Shown: positions 34,955 through 44,663, numbered from the stretch's first letter. The stretch: DNA of 64,000 nt from Planctomycetaceae bacterium (GCA_021732415.1 JAKFVC010000013.1:54824-118823); one strand, 5' to 3'. Program-made: numbers and translations. The notes: a model not told the origin generated them from the sequence alone.

Positions 34955-37006
34955 TTACTTCTTGGCAGTGTCCGGCTTGGCATCCGGCCATTTCGCTTCG
35001 GCTTGTTCGAGGCAACCTGCGCAGCACAAAAACAGCGGTTTTCCATTACGAAGCAGCTTGATCGGCTTACCCATCGAGCCTAATTCGGTGGACTTCATGA
35101 TCACGCAGAACTTCTGCGTCTGGGCCACCTTGCGATCCTCGGGTGACAGCTTGGCCAGAGCCGCTTGAATTCGTGCTTCCTTGCTGGAGGCGGGCTTCGT
35201 CGTCCCTTTACCACGGTCTTTCGCGTGATCGACCTTCAGTTGCTGCGTTTTCTTGAGTGTTTGCGTCGGATCTTTCAGGGCGCCCTTCTGACAACTCGGG
35301 CAGCAGACGAAAACCGTTTGCCCACCGACGTTGAGTTTGACGGGAACGCCCATTGACCCCAAACGGGTCTCAGTGAGGATGGGGCAATACTGTTGTGATT
35401 GAGCGAGTTCGCGATCTGCAGGATTTAATTTGGCGAGCGTCAGATCAATCTTCAGATCGTGATCTTCCGGTGTGGAGGGACGCACCGTGCTACTGGGCTG
35501 GGTGTTTCCGGAACCGCCACCACTGCCGCCGATGTAAATCGACCCCGCCGCCGGGTTGAGCCGGGTCTCTGCATCAACCAAAAATGAACCGGTGGTCACA
35601 ATTTCTTCGCCCAGCTCCAGCCCCGACAAGACGGGATAGAACTGAACATTCTCTGGGCCCACCATTCGCGGTCCCAAGGTCACCAGTACGCCGTCAAACT
35701 CTCCCGGCAACACCTGACGATAAACAATCTTTTGCCGGCCTGTGTCGATCACCGCACCCTCGGGTACGACGAGAGCCTGGCCTTCATTCAACTTCTGTTG
35801 TCGTTCGGGATGGTCAGCGGCGGCACGTTGCAAGACCGGCACTTGCCGAGGGGGCACATTGATGAACACGGTGGCCGTCGTTCCCGGACGCAACACATGC
35901 CCCGGGTTATCGAGCTCTACGCGCACCGTCACTGTCCGAGTTTCCTGATCGACGTGGGGATAAATGAAGGAGATCGCTCCGGGAAACTCTTCGTCAGGAT
36001 AGGCGCGGACGACCGCTTTCACCGACATGAGTTTCACCGGTGCCTTATCGTGGTTGTCCGTCATCGGCAGAAATCGAAAGTCGTCCTCGTGAACCTGAGC
36101 CTGAATCCAGACGGACGAGAGATCCGCGACGTCATAAAGTGGCATGCCCTCATCAACGTATTGTCCCTCCCGCACGTACTTCTTGATGATGTGCCCCGTG
36201 ATCGGAGAGCGAATCCTCAAGTGCGTGTTGGCTTGACCCGACTTCAGGATCTCGTCGATTTGCTCATCGCCGATCCCCAGCAGGCTCAAACGCTGGCGGG
36301 AACTCTTCAGCAATCCCGGGTTGTTACTCTTTTGTGCCTCCACGAGTGTCTGTGCGGTCACATTCAGTTCGGGACTGTAGATCGAGGCCAGTTCATCTCC
36401 CTTGTTGACATTCTTACCCGTTTCATTCGACACCAACGTATCGATCCGACCCTTTACCCGGGCAGAGACAGTCTTGAAACCGCGTTCATTGAAGTCCACA
36501 TATCCCACGGCAGTGATCTGTTTGCTCAGCGGCGCATAATCCACCCGCCAGGTTTTCACGCCGGCCAACACCACGCGATACGGTGTCAATTGGACGCGGC
36601 TGACGATTCCGGCCGGCAAGGCCGTGTCGGAGGTCGCCCCCTTTTTCCGCTTCGACAACGGCATGAAGCAAATTGGGCATTTCTCCTTCCCGTTAGTACG
36701 GATCACCGAAGGGTGCATGGGGCAGAAGAATTCGGTATCCCCTGCCACCGCGACGGCTTCCCCGGAGGGACGCGTGTACTTCTCATAGTACGCCACGAGC
36801 GTGTCCCATTGGGTGATCACCGCGCCAATGGCCACCAGCACGGCGACAAACCGCAAGCGTGCGAGCTTGACCAGGATCACGAAGTCAAACCACCACCAGA
36901 CCTTGCGCCAATAACTCAAACCCGGCGGTGCCTTCAGCCCCCCTTCATCGGGCGGTTCCGGGTTTGGGGTGCCGGGATGCAGCGGGGGTGGATGCTGTTC
37001 TGACAT
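34955..37006 (-). CDS. cusB: CusB-like RND adaptor with N- and C-terminal metal-binding modules
   Basis: 683 residues. Order: Pro-rich cytoplasmic tail, one membrane anchor (about 50-67), a heavy-metal-binding module FFCPMHPSVIRTNGKEKCPIC (95-113), the membrane-fusion core (barrel-sandwich/lipoyl, hairpin, beta-barrel; about 130-480), and two copies of a short module with CPI...LGSMG..VKL...FLCC..C (about 560 and 640). It links CusA to the outer-membrane channel and hands metal over. The two C-terminal modules match those of the free protein at 38.0-38.6 kb. The region upstream holds the motif at 37115. The stop is 56 bp before the cusA start. Confidence 0.92.
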   Translation of the reverse strand: MSEQHPPPLHPGTPNPEPPDEGGLKAPPGLSYWRKVWWWFDFVILVKLARLRFVAVLVAIGAVITQWDTLVAYYEKYTRPSGEAVAVAGDTEFFCPMHPSVIRTNGKEKCPICFMPLSKRKKGATSDTALPAGIVSRVQLTPYRVVLAGVKTWRVDYAPLSKQITAVGYVDFNERGFKTVSARVKGRIDTLVSNETGKNVNKGDELASIYSPELNVTAQTLVEAQKSNNPGLLKSSRQRLSLLGIGDEQIDEILKSGQANTHLRIRSPITGHIIKKYVREGQYVDEGMPLYDVADLSSVWIQAQVHEDDFRFLPMTDNHDKAPVKLMSVKAVVRAYPDEEFPGAISFIYPHVDQETRTVTVRVELDNPGHVLRPGTTATVFINVPPRQVPVLQRAAADHPERQQKLNEGQALVVPEGAVIDTGRQKIVYRQVLPGEFDGVLVTLGPRMVGPENVQFYPVLSGLELGEEIVTTGSFLVDAETRLNPAAGSIYIGGSGGGSGNTQPSSTVRPSTPEDHDLKIDLTLAKLNPADRELAQSQQYCPILTETRLGSMGVPVKLNVGGQTVFVCCPSCQKGALKDPTQTLKKTQQLKVDHAKDRGKGTTKPASSKEARIQAALAKLSPEDRKVAQTQKFCVIMKSTELGSMGKPIKLLRNGKPLFLCCAGCLEQAEAKWPDAKPDTAKK

Positions 37007-37114
37007 GAATCAAGGTCTCCGGTAAAGCCGGTTAAATGTTTTGACGTTTTACTGCGGACTAAAATTCTCCGACCATTGGGAGAGCAGCCGGGTGACGAGC
37101 CGACACTAACAAGG

Positions 37115-37132
37115 TGCTAACCCGCCAACTCG
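37115..37132. promoter_or_regulatory. 18-base motif shared by two metal-efflux upstream regions (copy 2)
   Basis: TGCTAACCCGCCAACTCG, about 110 bases upstream of the cusB-like start; GTGACGAGCCG lies 13 bases before it. The same two words in adjacent, reordered form sit upstream of the 24.8 kb tolC/cusC gene. Confidence 0.45.
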
Positions 37133-37246
37133 GCCCGACTGCTCACCCAAGGCCCGGAGGGACATCGAGAGAAGCTCCACTGGATGAATCTTCGCGAACG
37201 TCAACCCGCATTCCAGGCAGCCCATATCCTGAGAATTCGAGACCGT

Positions 37247-37272
37247 CCTGAGTCTCATACGCGAGACTCAGG
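37247..37272 (-). terminator. Hairpin downstream of the 37.3 kb gene
   Basis: Perfect 10-bp stem CCTGAGTCTC / GAGACTCAGG with a six-base loop, 40 bases past the stop of the minus-strand gene. No T-run follows, so it may slow rather than end transcription into cusB. Confidence 0.5.
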
Positions 37273-37313
37273 GCAGCTCCCAATCTCAAACATCGACGCG
37301 CAGCGCAAGACCG

Positions 37314-37862
37314 CTACTTGGCTGCCGGTTTCTGGGGGGGTACTGGTTTCGGCGGTTCCAATTTCTCGATCTTGAGCAGTTTCATGAGCTTTGCCGTATC
37401 AGCGCGAGCGGCATCGACTTCATGCCACATCTCGCTGCAACAATCGGCGATCACAGCATGGTCGCCATGTTCCTTGAGGCAGTGCTCCTCGGCCGTGTTG
37501 CAGACCTCGTGAGCTTTCGCATGGTGCTTCTCAATCGAAGTGATCAACTTCACCACTTCCGGTTCCTTGGCGTGTTCGGTCTTGAGCTTCGCCAATGCTT
37601 TATCTGAAGCCGTCAGATCTTTCCGTATTCCGGTCACCAGTTCGGTGGCCTCGACCTTCGGAATCGGCTGTTTTGACTGACTGTAGTAGTGGAGTACCTG
37701 CGAACGATCCTGCACGTGTCGCTGATACATTTGGACTCCGTGCGCAACCCCCCCGTCCCGAATCTTTCTACCCGCATCGAGACTCGCGTCATTCTGCGCA
37801 AAAGCGCCAGGCACCACGAGCAACAGGACCGCCAATCCCAAGCCACACAGTTGCAATTTCAT
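37314..37862 (-). CDS. Secreted helical protein with Cys/His pairs, unknown
   Basis: 182 residues from the ATG at 37862 (GAGGAA seven bases upstream); signal peptide ends at VPGAFAQ. The mature protein is helical with a metal-ligand-like second half: EKHHAKAHEVCNTAEEHC, then KEHGDHAVIADCCSEMWHEV, and a Pro/Lys tail. The arrangement of His and Cys on helices resembles four-helix Cys-rich copper-storage-type proteins, but no family can be assigned. It lies between the metal-module protein and the adaptor gene, and a periplasmic metal-binding role is inferred. Confidence 0.75.
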   Translation of the reverse strand: MKLQLCGLGLAVLLLVVPGAFAQNDASLDAGRKIRDGGVAHGVQMYQRHVQDRSQVLHYYSQSKQPIPKVEATELVTGIRKDLTASDKALAKLKTEHAKEPEVVKLITSIEKHHAKAHEVCNTAEEHCLKEHGDHAVIADCCSEMWHEVDAARADTAKLMKLLKIEKLEPPKPVPPQKPAAK

Positions 37863-38033
37863 GACATTTCCTCTCTGAAACTTTAAGCAGACCGGGCTCA
37901 ACAGGTCTCGGTCTATCGTTTGAAAGTCGCCGTATTCCCATCGCATGAACCGCAAATGTTACTTCGGGATTCATGAGTTGCTGTTTCCAGAATCTACTTT
38001 TGGGGAGCAGTTCCCGGTTTATAATTGTGACGG

Positions 38034-38639
38034 TCACTCGCCTGGGGGCGCCGCCTTCGCGTTCTCCTTCTTGATCTCTTCCACTTTGGCTAAAGTCGTC
38101 TTGGTGTTCTCACGAGCCGCATCTTCACATCCCTTACAACACAGGAAGACCGGCTTGCCCTCCAACATCAGTTTCACTGGAGTCCCCATTGAACCGAGAC
38201 GGCTACCCTCATCAATGGGGCAGAAGAGCTGAGTTTCAGCGAGCGGTTGATCGGTGACCGGCAATTTCGCGATGGCGGCGGTCGCCTTTTTCAGCTTCTC
38301 AATTTTGGCCAAAGTTTCCTTGCCGTGTTCCGCCGCTTCGTCTTGGCATCCGCTGCAACACAGGAACACGGGCTTGCCGTCGATGACGACTTTGACCGGC
38401 GTACCCATCGCTCCCAATCTGACCGTATCCATAATCGGACAGTACCGCTGGGCCGCCGCCGCAGGCCGATCGGCTAAGGACAGCTTGGCCAATGCGGCTT
38501 TGATTTTAGGTTCGCCAGATTTGTCCGTTTTAGGGCTGGGCACCGGTTTGGCAGTGTCATCCGAGAAGGCCGCAGTGAAACTTGCCAGCATCAAGGCGCT
38601 GGCAATCAATGAGACGGGAAACCACCGATTCGCTGGCAT
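38034..38639 (-). CDS. Periplasmic protein with two CPI...LCC..C metal modules
   Basis: 201 residues with a signal peptide (SLIASALMLASFTAAF). Two tandem units of about 55 residues follow: AALAKLSLADRPAAAAQ then CPIMDTVRLGAMGTPVKV and PVFLCCSGCQDEA; and AAIAKLPVTDQPLAETQ then CPIDEGSRLGSMGTPVKL and PVFLCCKGCEDAA. The layout (single Cys, beta hairpin, CC-x-x-C) recalls the YHS/TRASH class of metal modules. Two further copies end the CusB-like protein. GGAG precedes the ATG at 38639. Probably a periplasmic metal chaperone for the pump. Confidence 0.82.
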   Translation of the reverse strand: MPANRWFPVSLIASALMLASFTAAFSDDTAKPVPSPKTDKSGEPKIKAALAKLSLADRPAAAAQRYCPIMDTVRLGAMGTPVKVVIDGKPVFLCCSGCQDEAAEHGKETLAKIEKLKKATAAIAKLPVTDQPLAETQLFCPIDEGSRLGSMGTPVKLMLEGKPVFLCCKGCEDAARENTKTTLAKVEEIKKENAKAAPPGE

Positions 38640-38721
38640 GACGATTTGCTCCAATTTCATTTCAGGGGAAGTTCAATTTCTGGAGATAGACGTTCGATTC
38701 ATTACGCGTCTGACAGCGATG

Positions 38722-39606
38722 TCAGCCGTGCGGCTTCACGGCAAACACTCGCACGCTCGCTGCGTACTCATTGATGTTGTACCGACTCAATAGGTCGAGG
38801 AGTTGGGCGTGCAAAGTCTCGTCGGTTGTTGGCGTTGAACAGCAATCTGTTTCCACGACAGGCAGTCCGGAGACCGCTGGTGAACAGCAGCCGCCCTGGT
38901 TTTCCACCTTCGCGTACGCATTCAGATCGGTGCCGGTGTCCATAACTTCAACCGCACCAAAGCCAGCTTCCAGAAGTTGGCGGCGATATTCCTCAATGGG
39001 AATGGCACCTGATATGCAGCCCACATAAGCCATCAAGTCCTGTCCGAGTTCCATCGGGAGCGGCTGTTTCAGGGCGATGTCGCTGACCGCCAGCCGGCCA
39101 CCCGGCTTCAGCACTCGTGCGATTTCACGAAACACTGCCGGCTTGTCCGGCGCCAGATTGATGACACAATTGCTGATGACGCAGTCCACCGTCGAATCCA
39201 GCAGCGGCAATTTATCGATGGTGGCCTGATGGAATTCGACGTTCGTGATCGGTTGGCCGTGCTGGCCTCGGGCGGCATTTTGGCGGGCGAGTTCCAGCAT
39301 TTCAGTGGTCATGTCGATGCCGATGGCCTTGCCACTCGGCCCAACTTTGGATGCCGCCAGAAACACATCGAGGCCACCACCACAGCCCAGATCCACGACA
39401 ACCTCGCCCGGCCGCAAGTTGGCGGTTGCTGTGGGATTTCCGCACGACAACGCCAGATTGGCCCCGGAGGGAATCGACGCCAGCTCTGCGGGCGAGTACC
39501 CGAACGCCTCAGCCACGGCGCGGACGCCGGAATGCTCGCTGGAGAGGCCGCTCGTGGCGACAGCCCCGTATTTCGACTTCACGGCCTGTTCGATGACTTG
39601 TGACAT
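38722..39606 (-). CDS. arsM: Arsenite S-adenosylmethionine methyltransferase
   Basis: 294 residues from the ATG at 39606 (AGGGGAC upstream). SAM-binding motif [16 protein letters not shown], conserved arsenic-site Cys in ALSCGNP and in [30 protein letters not shown], and a C-terminal tail with GGCCSP and DCCSTP pairs that is typical of ArsM. It methylates As(III), giving methylated and finally volatile or dimethyl species; dimethylarsenite is also the substrate of ArsS. Transcribed with the fused glycosyltransferase (23 bp between) and arsS. Confidence 0.93.
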   Translation of the reverse strand: MSQVIEQAVKSKYGAVATSGLSSEHSGVRAVAEAFGYSPAELASIPSGANLALSCGNPTATANLRPGEVVVDLGCGGGLDVFLAASKVGPSGKAIGIDMTTEMLELARQNAARGQHGQPITNVEFHQATIDKLPLLDSTVDCVISNCVINLAPDKPAVFREIARVLKPGGRLAVSDIALKQPLPMELGQDLMAYVGCISGAIPIEEYRRQLLEAGFGAVEVMDTGTDLNAYAKVENQGGCCSPAVSGLPVVETDCCSTPTTDETLHAQLLDLLSRYNINEYAASVRVFAVKPHG

Positions 39607-39628
39607 GAGTCCCCTCATCTACGGTAAT

Positions 39629-41080
39629 TCAATGAGCTTCTTGGTTTTCGTTTTCGATCCGCTTTCGCTCGTCCCGGAATTCTCGCCCTGTGCTGCAGTT
39701 CCTGTATGAGTACCAGCGTTCCAGCCGTTCCGGCGACACCCCCAGGTGGAATCCAGCAATACAGAGTTGATTGATCAGTGTGGTCCGACACAGGCCCAGC
39801 TTCAGCCAGCGTCGCGCCGAACTGATCACGGTGGCGGGAGCGAGCCAGATCCTGCCCTGTTTCTGCAAACGGCGACACAGTTCGTAGTCTTCCATCAGAG
39901 GCCAATTGGGGAAGCCACCGACCCGATGAAACAGCTCCGATCGCACGAACAGACCTTGGTCGCCATAAGGCATCTGGCGGTAATGCGAACGCAGATTCAC
40001 TCCCCATTCAATCCAGCGCAACCCCGAATGCTCGTGATCGAGGCGCAGTCGAAACGCCCCCGCAATGGCTCCCCGATCCAGCGTTGACCAAACATGCTCT
40101 TGAAATCCGCTGGGCAATCTCGTGTCGGCATGTAGGAACAGGAAGACTTCACCACGAGCCAATCCCGCCCCCGCATTCATTTGCCGCCCGCGTCCTCGTC
40201 TGACCGGCACAACCCGAATTCCCATTCGCCGCACGATGTCGACAGTCGCATCCGTACTAGCGCCATCCGCGACAAGCACCTCGACCTGTTTCAAGTCCAC
40301 CAGCGGTTCCAACGTCTGCTCAATCGTTCGCTCTTCGTTGAAAGTGGGAATGATGACAGACAGCAGCCCACGTTGCATTGTGGGTAGGACCTCGGAGAAT
40401 GCTCCGAGTACACGGCGACAAGCCAGGAGATCTTCGGGGTAATCCACATCGGAAAGGGACCTCAATTGTCGGACACTGCAATGTGCCTGCCGAACACGCT
40501 GGAGCGTCTGCCGCAATACGTTCTCGGTCCCCCATTCAATTCCGCGAAACAATTCGGGCTGGTTGGCGCGCAGCCCGATCAGATAGTACCCCCCGTCAAT
40601 GGCGGGCCCCAACACGACGTCCGCGTGCATCAGAGCCTCAAACGCTTCTCTCAGGATGCTTGAGTCGATTTCTGGGCAATCGGTTCCAATCACGACCACG
40701 CGTTTCGTGCCTGCCTGGAACGCGGCCGAGACCGCGTCCTCCAACCGTTCGCCCAGACCGCGGCCTTGTTGGGTTGAATACTGATGTTCGCTTCCGAATT
40801 GGCTGCCCATTCGCGAGACGTCGCCTCCCGCAAACCGTACTTCCAGATCGCACAATCGATCCGCACAGTGTTGCCGGGTGACTTGCAATGTTCTCCGAGT
40901 CAGGGCAGCGTGAAGTTGCGCGGATCCTTCAGGGCCCAGGGACGGGATCAACCGAGTTTTCGTCTGACCGGCCTCGGGAAACCTGGCGAATACGATCACA
41001 CGATCCGGCTGTGTCAGCGCAGCCTGAGCGAACTGCTGTTCGCTCGAAAGGCTCGCTCGTTCTGACAACCGATCTGTCAT
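39629..41080 (-). CDS. Fused arsenosugar-type glycosyltransferase (DUF2064 + GT2)
   Basis: 483 residues from the ATG at 41080 (AGGA six bases upstream); a TTG start at 41101 is possible. Residues 25-225 are a DUF2064/TIGR04282-like nucleotidyltransferase-fold domain ([42 protein letters not shown]). Residues 240-480 are a GT2 domain ([45 protein letters not shown], the TIGR04283 type). In most genomes these are two neighbouring genes. Families TIGR04282/04283 are named for arsenosugar biosynthesis, where they would add the sugar/glycerol aglycone. The exact reaction is not settled. Confidence 0.9.
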   Translation of the reverse strand: MTDRLSERASLSSEQQFAQAALTQPDRVIVFARFPEAGQTKTRLIPSLGPEGSAQLHAALTRRTLQVTRQHCADRLCDLEVRFAGGDVSRMGSQFGSEHQYSTQQGRGLGERLEDAVSAAFQAGTKRVVVIGTDCPEIDSSILREAFEALMHADVVLGPAIDGGYYLIGLRANQPELFRGIEWGTENVLRQTLQRVRQAHCSVRQLRSLSDVDYPEDLLACRRVLGAFSEVLPTMQRGLLSVIIPTFNEERTIEQTLEPLVDLKQVEVLVADGASTDATVDIVRRMGIRVVPVRRGRGRQMNAGAGLARGEVFLFLHADTRLPSGFQEHVWSTLDRGAIAGAFRLRLDHEHSGLRWIEWGVNLRSHYRQMPYGDQGLFVRSELFHRVGGFPNWPLMEDYELCRRLQKQGRIWLAPATVISSARRWLKLGLCRTTLINQLCIAGFHLGVSPERLERWYSYRNCSTGREFRDERKRIENENQEAH

Positions 41081-41146
41081 CTTTTTCCTGCCGAGTAACA
41101 AAAGAAGTGGACTAGTTTCTGATCACTGAAAGTCGCATTCGCGACG

Positions 41147-42208
41147 TCAGTGGTTATTACCGACGAGCCGCCCTTGGCAGCTCGATCCAGCGCCCGCAGT
41201 ACATCCAAAGCAATGTTGGCCGGTCATGATCTGACGATTCCCTAGTTGGGTCAGAGCCACGTCGTCGAGTTCGACGATGTTTAGGGGCAGGCCGGTGATC
41301 AGAGGCAGGCCGAGCATTTGATTGAAGTCACAATCCGAGAGATTTCCCTGCCAGTCCACCGACAACATGGTGCGACACATCAGGCCCTCGACCGTCGCCG
41401 GGTTAAAGGCTGCGACGAGCTTGTGCATGTAGGCGTCGAATTGGCCGGCTTGCAGCAGATCATCCAGAAAGCGACTGATCGGCATGTTGGTAATCGTAAA
41501 CAAGCGCGTAAATTCGACTTGGTAACGCGATCGCAATTCGCGTCGGTACGCGGCTTCCAGTTGTTGCTGGTCGGGTGGCAACGTCGGGCCGGTCGGGTTA
41601 AACACGAGCGTCAGGATCTGTGATGAACCGGGCGGACCGTATCCCAGGGCATTGAGCCGGTGTAGCGCATCAAGCGAGCGGCGAAAGACGTGCTCGCCAC
41701 GTTGTCTGTCGACATTTTCTTCGAGATAGCAGGGCAACGAGGCCACGATCTCGACTTGGTGCTCAGCCAGAAACTCAGGGAGATCCTCAAAGCCCGGCGC
41801 TACGAGAATCGTCAGGTTACAACGATCGATGACCCGTCGCCCCAGACCACGGGCTTGAGTCACGAGCCATCGGAAATGAGGATTCATCTCCGGCGCCCCT
41901 CCAGTGATATCCAACGTGGGAATGTCCGAACGGCGCAGTACCTCAAGACACGCTTCGGCCGTATCTCGTGACATGACTTCGCGCCGCTCTGGCCCCGCGT
42001 CGACATGGCAATGCCGACACGTCTGATTGCAGAGTTTTCCAACATTGATCTGTAAGACTGCAGTCCCGGTCGCCCGGAGCGGTAGCTGTTCGTGACGGGC
42101 CAGCATCTGTCCAAAGCTGAACTGCGACTCGCTGTTGGAAAGGATCCGCAGCTGTTCGGCCGACTGCGCGAGAGGACTCGCACGGCGCAACAACGTCAGT
42201 TCAGTCAT
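41147..42208 (-). CDS. arsS: Arsenosugar biosynthesis radical SAM protein ArsS
   Basis: 353 residues. Radical SAM cluster motif CNQTCRHCHVDAGPER near residue 57 (CxxxCxxC), ITGGAPEMNP, a SAM-binding region, and the ArsS-specific C-terminal Cys domain (CRTMLSVDWQGNLSDCDFNQ and HCFGCTAGAGSSCQG). ArsS adds a 5'-deoxyadenosyl group to dimethylarsenite, the committed step to arsenosugars. GGAGGG lies seven bases before the ATG. Followed at 66 bp by the fused glycosyltransferase and then arsM, so the three genes form one operon. Confidence 0.93.
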   Translation of the reverse strand: MTELTLLRRASPLAQSAEQLRILSNSESQFSFGQMLARHEQLPLRATGTAVLQINVGKLCNQTCRHCHVDAGPERREVMSRDTAEACLEVLRRSDIPTLDITGGAPEMNPHFRWLVTQARGLGRRVIDRCNLTILVAPGFEDLPEFLAEHQVEIVASLPCYLEENVDRQRGEHVFRRSLDALHRLNALGYGPPGSSQILTLVFNPTGPTLPPDQQQLEAAYRRELRSRYQVEFTRLFTITNMPISRFLDDLLQAGQFDAYMHKLVAAFNPATVEGLMCRTMLSVDWQGNLSDCDFNQMLGLPLITGLPLNIVELDDVALTQLGNRQIMTGQHCFGCTAGAGSSCQGRLVGNNH

Positions 42209-42342
42209 TGAAATCCCTCCTCATCAAATCGAGACCGCTAACAATTGCATCAGCTTCATGTCAACTTTTCCGGAAAACGGTCGTCCAAGTATCTGACTTG
42301 ATACCCACGCCAATGTTGCGTTGACGCCGTAGACAATCACCC

Positions 42343-42370
42343 GCAGCGGCCCGCTCACGCAGGCCGCTGC
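42343..42370 (-). terminator. GC-rich hairpin after the 42.4 kb gene
   Basis: 9-bp stem GCAGCGGCC / GGCCGCTGC with a ten-base loop, 18 bases past the minus-strand stop. No T-run, so termination strength is uncertain. Confidence 0.45.
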
Positions 42371-42387
42371 GAGCGTTGCATGTCACA

Positions 42388-42741
42388 TTACAGACCTTCG
42401 ATCTTCCGGCCGGCACGGAGCTGATACTGGAAGTCATTCCTCAGATCGTGGTTCCGAGCCGGAGCACGATACTGCGGTGCGGGGGAGTAGAACTGTGGCT
42501 GCGCCGCGGGGGCTCGGTAGGTACTCTGATAGCGGGTCCGGCTGTTGACTTGAGCATGACCTGCATGGTCCATTTGCATCTGCGGTGGCGCGACATTGCC
42601 AGTCGGAACCGCTGGCGCGGCACACGTCGCTTGTGACGCACACGACTGACCGCAGCCACCAGCCATCGCACTTTGACCACCGAAGATGGTTCCGGAAGCC
42701 AGAATTGCTGAGAGACTCACTGTTTGGATGAAACGCAACAT
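42388..42741 (-). CDS. Small secreted Gln/Pro-rich protein with Cys cluster
   Basis: 117 residues from the ATG at 42741 (AAGG upstream). Signal peptide to about GQSAMAG, then a short Cys cluster (GCGQSCASQATCAA), then a Pro/Gln/Tyr/Arg-rich low-complexity region (PQFYSPAPQYRAP), ending DLRNDFQYQLRAGRK. No family recognised. It sits between arsS and a Cys-rich gene, on the same strand, and likely belongs to the metal response block. Confidence 0.65.
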   Translation of the reverse strand: MLRFIQTVSLSAILASGTIFGGQSAMAGGCGQSCASQATCAAPAVPTGNVAPPQMQMDHAGHAQVNSRTRYQSTYRAPAAQPQFYSPAPQYRAPARNHDLRNDFQYQLRAGRKIEGL

Positions 42742-43042
42742 GATCGACACCTTATGGATAGATGGAGTGAGTGATCGTTTTCGAGAACGAACTCACTCCC
42801 TGTAAATAACGGGAACAAATGGGCCGCCAGATTCTCCTGAATGATCAATGAGAACTCTGCGCGACCAACGCTGGCACGAGTCGAGGTCCGTGCGCAGACA
42901 GTGCGCAACCGGCGTCAAAGACGGACGCGCAGCCCCGAAACCCGTGACAGAAGCGGTGGTTAAAGTAGCGGATCGCCCCACCTAAAAATTGGAGCAATAC
43001 CATTGCAGAAGGCGAGTGCGCTAAGCTACCCGCGAACGCCTG

Positions 43043-43537
43043 TCAAATGACCAAGTGTTGAAACACTGTGATGCGGTCGATTTGAGGCAATAAAGCACTG
43101 GCGTTGCCGTGAGGGGCAAAGCTGGCCAGAACAGAAGGCATCTCGTCACACAGGATCATTTCCCAAGCGACGGTGTCCGTGGGGACTGCTGGTGTTACAC
43201 CTTCCCCAGGTGCAGTGAGCACTGCGGCGGTCCAACTGCAGCAACTGCCCGTCTTCGGAGCAGGCATCTGCACACAAGTGGCACAATCAGGTCGGGAAAC
43301 CGCCACATGCGGTGCGGCCACATGTCCTGCTTCAGACTTCTTGGTGTGGCAGCAGTTACGTTTCGGCGGAGCGGAATGGTTCGAATCGACAACAGTGCTC
43401 CGAAAGCAGCAATCACAAAACAATAACCCTTGAGCCGCCGCGCACCGGCAGTGCATCCGAGGCAAGCTAGCAGCCAGGGTGAACGGGATCATCACCCACA
43501 CCAAAGATCGCCAGACGATATCTCGTTTGCAGAACAT
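43043..43537 (-). CDS. Cys-rich secreted protein at the head of the arsenic/copper block
   Basis: 164 residues. An N-terminal hydrophobic segment (LVWVMIPFTLAASL) is followed by many Cys: HCRCAAAQGLLFCDCC, RNCCHTKKSEAGH, CATCVQMPAP, GSCCSW. The order resembles the Cys-rich protein next to tolC at 12 kb (both have a C-x-CC run after a short linker) and both stand first in a minus-strand metal unit. No clear ribosome-binding site at the ATG. Probably exported and metal-binding; no named family. Confidence 0.65.
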   Translation of the reverse strand: MFCKRDIVWRSLVWVMIPFTLAASLPRMHCRCAAAQGLLFCDCCFRSTVVDSNHSAPPKRNCCHTKKSEAGHVAAPHVAVSRPDCATCVQMPAPKTGSCCSWTAAVLTAPGEGVTPAVPTDTVAWEMILCDEMPSVLASFAPHGNASALLPQIDRITVFQHLVI

Positions 43538-44663
43538 AATTCAACACGCCACTCGAACTCGAAGACCTTGCGCTGATGCTGCCGACCCTGATTCCGTTAC
43601 GTTGGAAAGATTGAGTAGCTCTCTCCGGCTCGCAATCAATCATCGGCGTTTTCAGGCGAACAAGTTCAATCTCCAACCCATTTTGCTGCGTACGTGAGCA
43701 CCCGACGCTTTCAAAGTAGTCTACGCCATTTTTTCCAGATTCCGCAAGACGACTTGTGAAGTCTACAAGAAAAGCTGGGAAATCATTTCGAAATGACTGA
43801 GTTGAACGAAGCTATCGCGGAAGCGATGGCCTAGTCACACCGATGCTTTCAGGACAGGAGGCCAACCATGTCGCATATTGTGCAAACAAAGACGGACGTA
43901 CGTGATCCCATCGCCGTGATTTCAGCCTGTTCCTGGTTGCGTTTGCCGCGGCCCCTGCAGGCTCCATTTCAGCTTTTGGAAGTGAGGTCTTCCAATAATT
44001 ATGCACCGATTTGAGCAACTTGGGAACTTCCCAAACGCTCAAGGGTACACGCCTGGATTTTGAGTTTGGAAGTTGGGAGGGAACGCTGCTCATCGTTGCA
44101 TCCTCCCCTCTTGCTACGACGCGACGAGTACCAATATCGCTTGGCGAATATTTTCGGTAAGTCGCTTCCATGCGAGCAGGACACTTTGCAGTTTGCGTCA
44201 AGTGATGACAACTGGAGCCAATCCGAGCCGCCAGAATGCGGAATTCTCGCGATCTAGCGACTGTGGCTACCCCTGTTTTGAGGTCTGAAAAGGCATTAGT
44301 CGGCATGTGAATTGGTCACGACTATGGCCTTGTGATGGGCAGTCCGCGTTGACGAATTGGTGGTCGAGGAGTCGGTTTTCATTGTCCGTTGAAGATATCG
44401 CTAACTAATGCGGATGAGAGCCGAGCAAAGTCTTGATGCTCGAGTGCTAGCCAGATCGCAGATATCCATATGGCTGCATACTCTCAGGAAGAGCGATGGC
44501 GAAGAGCGGAAAATGGGAAGGATTGCAATACGACGAGCTCCTGTACAGAATACATTTGCACCAAATCGTTTGTGGCACGTGATACGCGTTGACCGGTGGA
44601 TGAGGAAGTTCATTAGAGTTGCTTCGACGACACCGAAGCTTTAGGGCATTTGATGAGGTTAGA
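43538..44663. other. 1.1-kb stretch without a confident gene
   Basis: Lies between the arsenic/copper block and the CHAT cassette. Open minus-strand frames (for example 43812-44306) have no ribosome-binding site and no recognisable pattern. It may contain the left boundary of the CHAT cassette and decayed sequence. No tRNA 3'-end repeat matching 52769-52853 was found here by eye. Confidence 0.45.

Noticed and set aside
35732..37003. A 423-codon open frame antisense to the CusB-like gene
   Set aside because: It mirrors a strongly supported gene with clear family motifs, lacks a ribosome-binding site and has His/Arg-rich composition typical of shadow frames in GC-rich DNA.
43812..44306. 164-codon minus-strand frame between the arsenic block and CHAT cassette
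   Set aside because: No start signal, composition unlike neighbours, no family pattern.
43538..44663. Left attachment site of the tRNA-Leu element
   Set aside because: No copy of the tRNA 3' end was found by eye in this stretch.
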